Shown: positions 25,958 through 34,032 of the stretch, in pieces | Numbering within the stretch: the first letter of the stretch is position 1 | Layout of the letters: each line of letters begins with the position of its first letter | Source of the DNA: Paraburkholderia nodosa | GTDB taxonomy: Bacteria; Pseudomonadota; Gammaproteobacteria; Burkholderiales; Burkholderiaceae | NCBI RefSeq assembly: GCF_001718195.1 | Contig: NZ_MCNV01000002.1 | Location: forward strand, 186,001 to 250,000 | Direction of reading: 5' to 3' | Length of the DNA: 64,000 bases | The notes under the pieces: model-generated | Database searches by the model: none | The model's input: the letters and a program-made list of their open reading frames with translations, nothing else | What the model was told of the DNA's origin: nothing | Made by a program: the position numbers and the translations under genes

Positions 25958-26569
25958 TTACTGCCTTTCTTCGTCCTTCGTTGCTTTATCGAGTACATCT
26001 TTGAATATGTCTTCTGTCCCGGGGTACTCACGCCATATTTGCCTTTGCCGCTCAATCAGCACGGCAAATGTCCCTTGCACAGAAAGGGTTGCAATGATTA
26101 GCCCGAACCCAATCGTGGCGGGCGGTCCGTACGCCCGCAGTGTGAGGTGCCTGGAGGTCACTCGACCGCCAAGATAGCTCAAGCAGAACGTTAGTAAACC
26201 TGTGGCGGCGTAACCGCCGACAAAGCCGCCAGCCAGGCCGCCGGCAGCTTCGAACCCTGATGTTGTCAAACGATCCCTGACCTCCGGCGGAAGTCGACCC
26301 CAGGCTTCGGAGGCTGTTTGAACGTTTTCCTGGGATGCCAAGCGCGATACCGCGCGAATCTCTTGACCCAGAGTACGGTTCTCCTCCTCTTCTGGCCTCC
26401 CCTTCGAAGCCAGGATAACACCGCCTTGCGACTTGATCCGCTGTACACCTCGGTACCATTTTCTCGGCGTGTTTACGAATCCATTCACGAACCCGCCGAG
26501 AAATCCTCCAGAAGAGGCTCCACACAAAGGGCAGTGAGAAACTGGCGCAAAGTGATGTATCGGACACAT
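25958..26569 (-). CDS. Zinc-ribbon membrane protein of unknown function
   Basis: A 203-residue protein from ATG 26569, chosen because GAGG lies nine bases upstream and the protein then begins with a metal-binding cluster, MCPIHHFAPVSHCPLCG. A glycine-rich stretch follows (ASSGGFLGGFVNGFVN), then a charged helical middle, then two hydrophobic segments (about 134-160 and 166-187 of the protein, starting GGLAGGFVGGYAATG and TIGFGLIIATLSV). It should be an inner-membrane protein with a cytoplasmic zinc site. First gene of the same-direction block running to 18087. Other in-frame ATGs at 26593 and 26617 would add residues. Confidence 0.55.
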   Translation of the reverse strand: MCPIHHFAPVSHCPLCGASSGGFLGGFVNGFVNTPRKWYRGVQRIKSQGGVILASKGRPEEEENRTLGQEIRAVSRLASQENVQTASEAWGRLPPEVRDRLTTSGFEAAGGLAGGFVGGYAATGLLTFCLSYLGGRVTSRHLTLRAYGPPATIGFGLIIATLSVQGTFAVLIERQRQIWREYPGTEDIFKDVLDKATKDEERQ

Positions 26570-26823
26570 AGAGAGGAACCTCGGAATTAGCATTTTGGAG
26601 ACGATGTCGGCTGACATCGCGATTGCCTTGCGCAAGGGTTTCGGTACCCTAGAATTCCATTGCCGCCCAACTCTCCGTCGCCGTTGCCATTTCGCTCGCC
26701 ACGTAAAAAGCATGAGTAAACGGCAAAGCATGGAAGTTTACAACCCGCTCAGATTCAAATGTCACCTCACGCGTCGTGCCGTCGTATTGATACCCGATGA
26801 CCGTTTTCCTTGCTTCAGACGCT

Positions 26824-27171
26824 CTACTTTTGCTCGACCTCGATCCGCTGAGTGGGCTCAGCCCTCAATTCCGGGCGCTTGAGCATAGGATCGCCGGGCT
26901 GGAGACAATAGAACTCGATCTCTGCCTCACCGCAACCGCCATGCAGCGCGCATTCACTCGATTGCTCATGTTGGAGCAGTATCTCTCTGTTTTGCGTCGA
27001 GCAGAATGCGTTTGCTTCCTGCAGCGCTTGACCCTTTGCGGACGCCGGCCCACCGAGCGGCACGCGCGTCGAGATGGCGTAAGTGTCAGGGCCAATCTTG
27101 ATCGGCCCGGTGTCGGTGCAAGCCGTGAGCGTCAAAGCAATGCTACACAGCGCGATAATTTTTGTGGACAC
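26824..27171 (-). CDS. Small lipoprotein
   Basis: A 115-residue protein beginning with GTG at 27171. The signal ends in a lipobox LTAC with Cys18. The mature part contains GPIKIGPDTYAISTRVPLGG, then a helix with cysteine (EANAFCSTQNREILL) and later EFYCL. This arrangement is known from short envelope lipoproteins in Burkholderiaceae. It is a monocistronic gene between the unknown block and the broken recombinase. Function unknown. Confidence 0.75.
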   Translation of the reverse strand: MSTKIIALCSIALTLTACTDTGPIKIGPDTYAISTRVPLGGPASAKGQALQEANAFCSTQNREILLQHEQSSECALHGGCGEAEIEFYCLQPGDPMLKRPELRAEPTQRIEVEQK

Positions 27172-27374
27172 GCTTAACTTCTTCTATGCGAAATGGATAT
27201 TGAAATGTCCTGCGGTGAACCACACCGTGCAGTCCGCACTTGGTCGCACCATCTGGTGTGAAAGTCGAACGGATCTCTTTCGTAGCAATCTTTGGCCGGC
27301 GGTGATTTCATTCCAACGAGACAGGTCTACGACATGGTTATCGGCCGCCGACCGCCGTATCTTTAGTGGTTTGT

Positions 27375-28063
27375 TCAATCCCCGAGATCAATCGCTTCGA
27401 CGGCATCCCGGTGCTCACGCGCGGTTACGTCCAAGTATGGCGCAACGTGATCAAGATGCGCATGCCCCAGGAGAACCCGAACAGTTTCAAGCGAGTGCCC
27501 TTGCGCGACGAGTCGACTGGCAAATGTCCGTCTCCCTGAATGGCTGCTGTACCCTGCCCCGAGGCCTGCGGCGCGGTACAGACTCGTCACGTAGCTCTGC
27601 AGGCTGTCGGCAGCCAGATACTCGACAGCTTCGCCCTCGAAATTGACACGACGCTTCACACTCAGCTCGAACGGCCCCCCCTCTGCGTGAGGATGAGTCG
27701 TGTGTGAGGCATGAGGCCGCGATACTCGCACTTGTCCAGCAAGACGCCATCAGCACGTATGTACCTCCACTCAACATATCGATCGAAGGCCTCGAGCGCC
27801 CTCTGATGTGAGAGGAAAATGCAGCGCGGCCGGCAGCCCTTGGTGATAGATCCCGGCAAGGCGATTTCTTCGCGACGCGCGCCCAAACGTGTGAGCACGT
27901 GATTAACCTCCAGCCGGGCGATCTCGGTCACCCGCATACCACAGGTGACGCCGAGTAGCAGGATCAACGTGTCACGTTCGGGGAAGCGGCTCGTCGCTTC
28001 AGTGACGCGCAAAAGGTGGCGGAATTTCGCGGGGGTGAGCACTTTGGCGTGTCTGGGTTCCAT
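27375..28063 (-). pseudogene. Tyrosine recombinase/integrase, frameshifted
   Basis: Two frames join into one site-specific recombinase. The first starts at ATG 28063 (GAGGAAGGAAAGC upstream) and has the first catalytic Arg in TCGMRVTEIARLE; the second has HSGRRTFASRLV with the His-x-x-Arg pair and LLGHAHLDHVAPYLDV with the catalytic Tyr. The break is at a run of seven G/C (27675-27681); one extra base would restore the frame. All catalytic residues survive, so the event is recent or a sequencing error. It is short (about 229 codons), lacking a core-binding N-terminal domain. It may be a relic of the island that brought the neighbouring block. Confidence 0.78.
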
Positions 28064-28564
28064 GCTTTCCTTCCTCGTAATACGCTCGTTTTCGAACTCT
28101 GTTACGAGAGAGAAAGCGTTGGGCGCTCCTTTCAAGTGTAAGCCGCAAAAAGCCTCACTTCCTCGGAAAGATCCCTGTCACCTTGCTCGCTGGCGAGGTG
28201 CGCCGGGCACCGGCGGATGCGGGGTTGCGAACGGGACAGGCGGTTAGTTGCATCCCGCATAGACCATCATCCAGCAAGCCGCCCGGCCCGCGCGAACGTG
28301 CTTTGTGCGACGAAATTGCTGTGCGACGGTATGAGCAGCGTCGACAATGCACTGGCCTCGACGCGTAACATGAGTTACGGCATCAAACGCTGTGGCAAGT
28401 GCGACGGGTTCATTGTTCATCGCGCCGATCATCGGTGCGGCACTTCTTGTTGCGATCTCCATCATGCATGCGGAGCTGGCGAAGCTTGTATTTCCATCGT
28501 CTGCTCTGCGACGTACTTTGACCCGCCTAGACCTATGGGCCCTGATTGGGATACGCCACCGGCA
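28064..28564. other. Gene-free stretch
   Basis: About 500 bases with open frames on both strands but no ribosome binding site or recognised domain. One plus-strand frame near 28392-28490 has a hydrophobic phrase (LFIAPIIGAALLVAIS) that could be the relic of a membrane protein. Nothing else seen. Confidence 0.35.
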
Positions 28565-29068
28565 TCAACGGAACTTGATACAGGTAAGGGCGGTCTGTCT
28601 GGGGCGAAGCTCCGTGACCTTCACGGCCTTCACGGGTTCTCCCGCAGGACTGATCTCCATGACACCGACGATACATTGCCGGTCGTGCACACGCATCATC
28701 GACTGGAAGAAGGACATATCTGGATCGGAGGGCTTATGTCCCTCCCAGGCGACCAGGCGGTAACGTCCGTCTTTCTGCGGCGTGAACGATGCGGGCAACA
28801 TGCACACATTTTCCTCGTAGGAGATCACGAGCGGTTTGTCCGGAACGACCTTGACTGGCATCGCGCCCGGGCTGCCATCGACGTAGGTCTTGCCCGTGTA
28901 GCAGCCCTTTTCGTTTAACGTCAGGAGGTAGACGGCCTTACCCTCGATCTGTAGTGCTGCTGAGGGCTCCGAGTCATTCGGGAATGGATAGGGATGGCCT
29001 ACGGTAGTGCAGCCTGTCAGAAATGCAAGAGTTAGGAACAGCGAAAGGTTATTTTTGATTGATTTCAT
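28565..29068 (-). CDS. Hypothetical lipoprotein
   Basis: A 167-residue protein with a classical lipoprotein signal: MKSIKNN, a hydrophobic core and lipobox LTGC with Cys20. The mature part is beta-rich with paired cysteines (KGCYTGKTY, ENVCMLP, RQCIVGV), suggesting disulfides and a periplasmic or outer-membrane place. No enzyme motif. It precedes the CDI-type remnants on the same strand but there is no sign that it belongs to them. Confidence 0.7.
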   Translation of the reverse strand: MKSIKNNLSLFLTLAFLTGCTTVGHPYPFPNDSEPSAALQIEGKAVYLLTLNEKGCYTGKTYVDGSPGAMPVKVVPDKPLVISYEENVCMLPASFTPQKDGRYRLVAWEGHKPSDPDMSFFQSMMRVHDRQCIVGVMEISPAGEPVKAVKVTELRPRQTALTCIKFR

Positions 29069-29165
29069 CGTTCTTTCGTAGTGGTTCAGGGTTCTCGCCC
29101 GAACACCGCAATGTTCAGCAAGCAGCGTCTTTTTGCCTCTGCGCCCGCAATGTCAGTTTGTGGAT

Positions 29166-29515
29166 TCAAGTCACCCTCAAGCACGTCGCCTGGAATCTCC
29201 ATGTTCGCCGCGCCACGGCCGCACCGGCCGGACCCCAGTCCCAGGCCCGGCTCAGCGCGTCGCCCAACGCATCCGCGCTGCTGTACTGCGGGAACAAGCC
29301 CGTGGCCTGCAACTGGTGCTGCTCGGAGATGTAACCCGCCAGCGCTGCTGCGACATCAGTGCATTCGCTTTGGCCGGGTTAACGTCAGACAGCCCCGCCG
29401 CGCACTGCAACAGATAGCACGCCGCATCCGCCAGACGTTGCGGCTCCTCGGGCGTCTGTCCCTTCGCGCGAGTTTTTGCTGCTCGTTCGGATACAGCTGC
29501 CGGTTGTACAGGTCA
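29166..29515 (-). pseudogene. Remnant of a CdiA-type pretoxin region
   Basis: Immediately after the Imm49-like gene, the text DLYNRQLYPNEQQKLA appears, the same motif as DLYNRQLHPDERALIKKLA in the toxin fragment just upstream. After two frame changes it continues as TPEEPQRLADAACYLLQC and YISEQHQLQATGLF to a stop at 29166. This is the pretoxin linker of a second CdiA-like tail, decayed by indels. It shows that several toxin tails were once stacked here in tandem. Confidence 0.6.
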
Positions 29516-30331
29516 AGTGTTGTTGCTGAACAGCCGAGATAGCTTGCCGAGGAAGCCTTGCGGTGGCGGCACCCACCCTGGCTTGAGAAAATCGTAGACG
29601 TTGTCGTAGTGAGCTAGCGGACGGACGGGCATCAACTCCACGGGAACTAAAGGATGTTCGATCTCCACACGGACGCCGCGATACCAGCACAGTTTGCTCT
29701 CCAAGGTGCCGCGGTATGACATGAACTCCTCTGCCACATCGCCACTTCCTTTAATAAAGGCGTGCTTCTTCTGGATTAGATCTCCTAGCCCTTCCCTATC
29801 GCCCTTGAGCAAAAGTGAAAAGAAATCACGGCCTTGGGCACATTCTGCTCGCAGCGGATTTCGGCCATGCTTTGCGATCTTCTCGATCATGGCATGAACC
29901 GTTTGGTCCTCGCCGCGGATAGCCATTTGCAACATGTAAACATGGAACCGGCTGTTGAGCGGATTATTGCGGTCTCTTACCAAATCCGCCGTTTCTAGGC
30001 AAGCGATTTCTTTAACTATCTCCTCGCAGTCAGATAGCAGTGCAATCTGAATGTCTCTTCCAACCTCGAAAGAAGCGCCTCCATTCTGCCCCACGCTCGC
30101 TAGAACGAGCTTGGACGCCAGATAGAAGTTCTGCTTACATTTCTCGAGGTCACGCTCGATGAAATAGGCATGAATAGCGCTGTTTCGCGCGTACCCCGCA
30201 AGGCCGCAAAGAATGCTGCCTAAGCTGGCTGTCTTTCGACGATGCATGAACCACTCGATTTGACGATGGCTTGCCTTCTCCTCTGCGCCGAGGACATTGA
30301 GAAGCTTTTGCTCACGGCTTAATTCAATCAT
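29513..30331 (-). CDS. Imm49-family-like immunity protein
   Basis: A 272-residue helical protein with a signature ARNSAIHAYFIERDLEKCKQ and NFYLASKLVL, as in Imm49-type immunity proteins. The ATG at 30331 overlaps the toxin stop (ATGA), the usual arrangement. It should bind the nuclease-like toxin tail encoded just upstream and protect the cell from self-intoxication or from sister cells. Cytoplasmic, no signal. The last residues run directly into the decayed pretoxin piece at 29515. Confidence 0.7.
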   Translation of the reverse strand: MIELSREQKLLNVLGAEEKASHRQIEWFMHRRKTASLGSILCGLAGYARNSAIHAYFIERDLEKCKQNFYLASKLVLASVGQNGGASFEVGRDIQIALLSDCEEIVKEIACLETADLVRDRNNPLNSRFHVYMLQMAIRGEDQTVHAMIEKIAKHGRNPLRAECAQGRDFFSLLLKGDREGLGDLIQKKHAFIKGSGDVAEEFMSYRGTLESKLCWYRGVRVEIEHPLVPVELMPVRPLAHYDNVYDFLKPGWVPPPQGFLGKLSRLFSNNT

Positions 30332-32346
30332 TTTGCTCCCCCGAGCTTGACAACGGTTGCCCCTTGGCTATCAACGCCGGTAACCAACTTAACAAGCTTA
30401 CCGTTATCTTTTGCCGCTTGAATAATATCTGCGGTTTGCGTCGCAGCAGCATCACCTGTTTGCCGCAGGCGATCGATTGCGCCGGTCACCCAATCATCTG
30501 TCATCTGCGTTGGCAAGGATCCGGAAGGCCCATTGAGCTTGATCGACCCGTTCGAATTGAGTGGCTTGACCTCGTTGATGTAGACCGTGTCGCCCTTCAC
30601 ATAGACTCCGTCAAAGCAATTGACGCCACATTTTCCGTCGAGCTGCGTGTAACCATTGCGTGCGAAATAGTTGTTCACGACAAATTCGCGCGCGTCACCC
30701 TGCAAGGTCGTGTTCGGCAAGTTGTCGAGTTGAGAAAGCATTGCACGTTCCGCAGCCGACAGCGGCAGTGTCATACCCTGGTTCGTGACCTGGCTGGCCG
30801 CGATGTTACCTCCCTGCGAGGCAACCACATCGCCAGCGAGCGTCGCGTCGAGTGCCCCTAGAGCGCGCCCAACCGTACCGATCACTTTGTTGGTCAGTGC
30901 GCCCCCAAACACCAATTGCTCCAAGGTGTATTCGGGCTGCGCTGAACCGTTCAGGGTAGCAAGGTAATCGAGCCGGTTTTGATCGCGCAAGTCCATCCCC
31001 GGCACGACAGGTCCAGGAGCCTGTGTCCGGAGGATGTAGTTGGTGTACTGATCCGCGCGCTGCGCTGGCGTGGCACTGAAGTAGGTTTCCACACCTCCGT
31101 CAGCCATGATCGGAGCGCCGCCGACCATAATCGGCTTGCCCATGTACGGAGCCAGCATATCTTGCGCGGTTTGCAAGTTCTTAAGATACGCGTCAACACC
31201 GCCCAGCGCCCCTTGGCTATTCTGCACAGTCGCTGTCTGCAAGATATTCTGGAGATACCCCATGTTCTTGGCGTTGGCGGCATCGTCGACTTGTCCTTCG
31301 GCCACACGCTCAAGCAAGTCGGACCACAGGGTTGTCGCTGTCGATATACAGGTAGCGTCACCATTGCAGGTCTGCTCGGCTTTCTGCTGCGCCAGCTTCT
31401 TGATCAGTGCGCGCTCATCTGGATGCAACTGCCGGTTGTACAGATCCGCTCCCAGCGCCCCATTCGCCCCGCTCATCACGCCGGCAGTACCCCCCAGCGC
31501 ACCGCCCGCCACCGCGCCTGCGACGCCCGAAATCACGTTCGATAGCAGCCTGCCTCCGGGGGTGTTATCGAGCGCCTGCGCTGCCGCGTTGCCCGCAATG
31601 TCCCCCGCAATCGTTCCGCCAACCGCGCCCGCGACACTGCCGCCACCCAGCGCGGCGCCCACGCCCGCCACAATCGCGTGAGACCCGATGCGCGCCGCCC
31701 CGTCGTTGCCCCACAGCGCGAGCTGCTGCTTCGCCGAATCGATATCGGCCTGTGCCTGCGCTTCGGCCTGCGTATCTCCTGCCTTTTGCGCAGCGTCTTT
31801 GGCTTCTGTTGCCTTTGTGAGCTTCGCATTCGCCTGGTCTTCCAGCGCCGTCGCAACGTCCCCCACCACCTGCATCCCGACCTGCACCGCCCCCTGCTGG
31901 ACGCTCATGTCGTTCTGCACCTTCTGCGCATCGAACGTGTTCTTCACCGCACCGTCGTTCGCGCTCGCGGCGTCACGGCTCAGTCCAGCGGTACTGTCGT
32001 GGCCCGTACCCGCGTCGCCGCGCACGGTGATCGTGCCAGGGCTCACCGCTGCATACGTCGTCCCGGACTGGCTGCTGCTCACACCCGCCACGCCCAGGCC
32101 CGCGGGCCCGAGCTGGTTCGGACTCGCTCCGGCCACACCATTGGGAGAGACTGGTGCGCTAAAGCCCGTGCCCTGCGGCGTACTCTTGCCCATCGATCCA
32201 CTGACGCTCAGGCCCACCGTCGAACCCGAATAATCCGCGGTGTTCTGGAGATTCGTGTACCCGAAGGTCTGGGTCGACAGCGTATTTTTGTCCTGCGTCG
32301 CCGTGCTCGCAATCACGCCGCCGTCGAGCTGCGTATGGTTGCCCAC
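30328..32346 (-). CDS. CdiA-type toxin C-terminal fragment with PD-(D/E)xK-like nuclease tail
   Basis: An orphan tail of a contact-dependent inhibition or haemagglutinin-type toxin, 672 residues from GTG 32346; the same frame is open back to a stop at 32398, showing loss of the large N-terminal part. In order: filamentous-haemagglutinin repeats (YTNLQNTADYSGSTVGLSVS), an Ala/Gly-rich hydrophobic stretch (ISGVAGAVAGGALGG), the pretoxin motif DLYNRQLHPDE, and a C-terminal toxin domain. That domain holds FDGVYVKGDTVYINEVKP, a D...ExK arrangement like PD-(D/E)xK nucleases. No signal or two-partner secretion domain remains, and no cdiB gene is in the window, so it can act only after recombination with a complete locus. 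Confidence 0.72.
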   Translation of the reverse strand: MGNHTQLDGGVIASTATQDKNTLSTQTFGYTNLQNTADYSGSTVGLSVSGSMGKSTPQGTGFSAPVSPNGVAGASPNQLGPAGLGVAGVSSSQSGTTYAAVSPGTITVRGDAGTGHDSTAGLSRDAASANDGAVKNTFDAQKVQNDMSVQQGAVQVGMQVVGDVATALEDQANAKLTKATEAKDAAQKAGDTQAEAQAQADIDSAKQQLALWGNDGAARIGSHAIVAGVGAALGGGSVAGAVGGTIAGDIAGNAAAQALDNTPGGRLLSNVISGVAGAVAGGALGGTAGVMSGANGALGADLYNRQLHPDERALIKKLAQQKAEQTCNGDATCISTATTLWSDLLERVAEGQVDDAANAKNMGYLQNILQTATVQNSQGALGGVDAYLKNLQTAQDMLAPYMGKPIMVGGAPIMADGGVETYFSATPAQRADQYTNYILRTQAPGPVVPGMDLRDQNRLDYLATLNGSAQPEYTLEQLVFGGALTNKVIGTVGRALGALDATLAGDVVASQGGNIAASQVTNQGMTLPLSAAERAMLSQLDNLPNTTLQGDAREFVVNNYFARNGYTQLDGKCGVNCFDGVYVKGDTVYINEVKPLNSNGSIKLNGPSGSLPTQMTDDWVTGAIDRLRQTGDAAATQTADIIQAAKDNGKLVKLVTGVDSQGATVVKLGGAK

Positions 32347-32400
32347 CTGGACGTTAAAGCCACCATCGCCGGCATAGATACCACTCTGCTGGTTGATCTA

Positions 32401-32983
32401 CGACCTTGCAGGCATTCTGCAAACCTCCAGCGATATAGTCTCGCTACTTTCGACACTACAGATCGACTGTCAACCGAAGGAGCATTAACGCGCCCCCAGC
32501 TCTTCCAAAACGCCGGAACCGTCTCGCGCTGCTGGCATATGTGCGCGCCCGGCAGCCTGTAAATTGAAGCGCAGGGATCGCCGCTTTCGCCACGCAGGTG
32601 ATAGCCGGGAGACGGCGATGTGGTGTCGATCCGATGAGTCCCGGCTGGGGCTCGTCATGCATGGGAATGTCGCCTCAAGCACTGACCGGCCTCGCCTTCA
32701 GCATGCCTGCATGCAGGCATCGCGCCGTCAGGTGACCGGTCCTGGTCAACGGCACGCAGGCGCATGCGCGTACTGATGGGCGGCTGCCCTTTCCTGGACG
32801 CGAATGCTTCGACCGCAAAGCGAAGCGACGCTCCCCAGCAGAAGTGCCCCAGATCAGCAAAAAGACAGCTTGCAGGTCAAATGCGCTCCGATCTACCGCT
32901 TACCGGTTCGCGTCCGGGATGGGCCGGCAGGCATGCCTGGAGAATTCGGGCAGCCTCGCAATGCAGCTGGACGATGGCGTCGA
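32401..32983. other. Gene-free stretch upstream of the orphan toxin tail
   Basis: Almost 600 bases without a supported gene. It contains an 18-bp perfect palindrome at 32703-32720 (ATGCCTGCA followed by TGCAGGCAT). The left edge at about 32400 is the point where toxin homology stops abruptly, so it is a recombination junction. Confidence 0.4.
32703..32720. repeat. 18-bp perfect palindrome
   Basis: ATGCCTGCA is followed directly by its reverse complement TGCAGGCAT. It has no loop and no nearby gene start, so it could be a protein binding site or a mobile-element scar. Confidence 0.5.
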
Positions 32984-33238
32984 TCAGTAGTGGTAGCGAC
33001 ACGAAATGATGTTGATCTGCGCGCGGTCTATTTCGTAGACCAGACGATTCGTCTCATCGATCCGGCGTGACCAGAAACCCGTCAGGTTTTCCTTCAATGG
33101 CTCGGGCTTGCCAATGCCCTCAAACGGGGAGCGCTGCGTATCCTTGATGAGTTGATTGATCCGCTTTAACGTCTTTCTATCCTGCCCCTGCCAGTAGACA
33201 TAGTCGTCCCATGCCTCGGCGGTCCACATGATGTTCAA
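32984..33238 (-). CDS. yoeB: YoeB-type toxin (ribosome-dependent mRNA endoribonuclease)
   Basis: An 84-residue RelE/YoeB-superfamily toxin, the same length as the E. coli protein. WDDYVYWQ, KGEP-like GKPEPLKENLTGFWSRRI and the C-terminal CRYHY match YoeB closely; the catalytic Glu, Arg and His-Tyr tail residues are present. The start is TTG 33238, aligned with the E. coli start; ATG 33229 would shorten it by three. It cuts mRNA in the ribosomal A site. Its gene follows yefM by seven bases, so the antitoxin is made first. Confidence 0.93.
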   Translation of the reverse strand: MNIMWTAEAWDDYVYWQGQDRKTLKRINQLIKDTQRSPFEGIGKPEPLKENLTGFWSRRIDETNRLVYEIDRAQINIISCRYHY

Positions 33239-33245
33239 GGCGCGC

Positions 33246-33506
33246 TCATTCGCTGTCTTCGACCAGCTTGCGGGACTTGACCTTGCCCGACCTTGCCTGC
33301 GCGATTGAGCGCTCCAAATGGGCTACGTTGGCCGGGGAGCGCAGCAGGTGGACCGTTTCCATCAAACTGTCGTAATGCTCCTGAGACATGACGATCGCGT
33401 TGGGTGCGTCCCGCCGGGTAATGAGCGTAACGTCTACGTCATCCACTACCTGGTCAATGACGCGCTTCAGATTCGCGCGGGCGTCCGAAAAGGGAATCGT
33501 GCGCAT
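33246..33506 (-). CDS. yefM: YefM-type antitoxin
   Basis: An 86-residue Phd/YefM antitoxin. FSDARANLKRVIDQVVDD is the N-terminal dimer and DNA-binding part, RRDAPNAIVMSQEHYDSLMETV the family signature, and the flexible C-terminal part would wrap the toxin. The start at ATG 33506 has GGAGG five bases upstream. With YoeB it represses its own promoter; TGTACA-containing operators lie just upstream. Confidence 0.93.
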   Translation of the reverse strand: MRTIPFSDARANLKRVIDQVVDDVDVTLITRRDAPNAIVMSQEHYDSLMETVHLLRSPANVAHLERSIAQARSGKVKSRKLVEDSE

Positions 33507-33527
33507 GCATCCTCCTTCGAGGCAGAT

Positions 33528-33587
33528 TTGTACCAAATATCGTACAAGTCTACCACGCGCCTCATTCATGTACAAGTACTTGTACAT
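33528..33587. promoter_or_regulatory. yefM-yoeB operators with TGTACA cores
   Basis: A perfect 20-bp palindrome spans 33568-33587 and contains two TGTACA/TGTACA cores on its arms. Closer to the gene, TTGTAC (33528-33533) and GTACAA (33542-33547) form a second dyad. In E. coli the YefM operator also consists of a long and a short palindrome with TGTACA cores, so this is the autorepression site. Confidence 0.8.
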
Positions 33588-34032
33588 ATCCTGCTGCACG
33601 CATCGCCAGCTTCCTCCGACGAGTACATTGGAGCGCATGAGACGCAAAATCACGCGGCAACACCTGCCAGCTGTACCTTCCTCGGAAAAATGCAAGGACG
33701 TCGACCATCGACGCTCGAGACGCCCATGACAGCCAGAGGCAAGCGACCGTGCGCGCCACCTGCCCTGCCGGCTGAAGTAACGCGCCGGGAACCTGCGGTT
33801 AGGGGGGTTGGTGGAGGGAACCGTTAGTTGCACGGTGGGCGGAAGCAAGGCCTTCGATGGTTGGCGCCCATCAGCACTGCCGCGCGCGCCGGCAATCTGG
33901 GCGCTTTCCCGTTCAGGCAAGTCGACAGGGAATGCGCCCTTTTTTTTGCTTCAAAAGCGCTTGCCGGCCTCTGATGCCAGATAGGTATAATCGCCGCCCG
34001 GGTGGCGCAAAAATCAAACAAGGGGACATGTC
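33588..34032. other. Intergenic region with a candidate promoter
   Basis: About 445 bases, no supported gene; open frames on the minus strand are antisense artefacts. It carries the sigma70-like promoter described separately near 33961-33991, facing the plus-strand gene at 34033. Confidence 0.4.
33961..33991 (+). promoter_or_regulatory. Sigma70-like promoter for the 34033 gene
   Basis: A perfect TATAAT (33986-33991) lies 42 bases before the GTG at 34033, with TTGCCG (33961-33966) 19 bases upstream of it as the -35 element. The spacing is a little long but acceptable. Confidence 0.5.

Noticed and set aside
28217..28918. Plus-strand frame of 233 codons
   Set aside because: Overlaps a clear minus-strand lipoprotein gene and has no start site.
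31678..32562. Long plus-strand frame opposite the CdiA fragment
   Set aside because: Arg/Ala/His-rich shadow of the toxin fragment frame; no motif or ribosome binding site.
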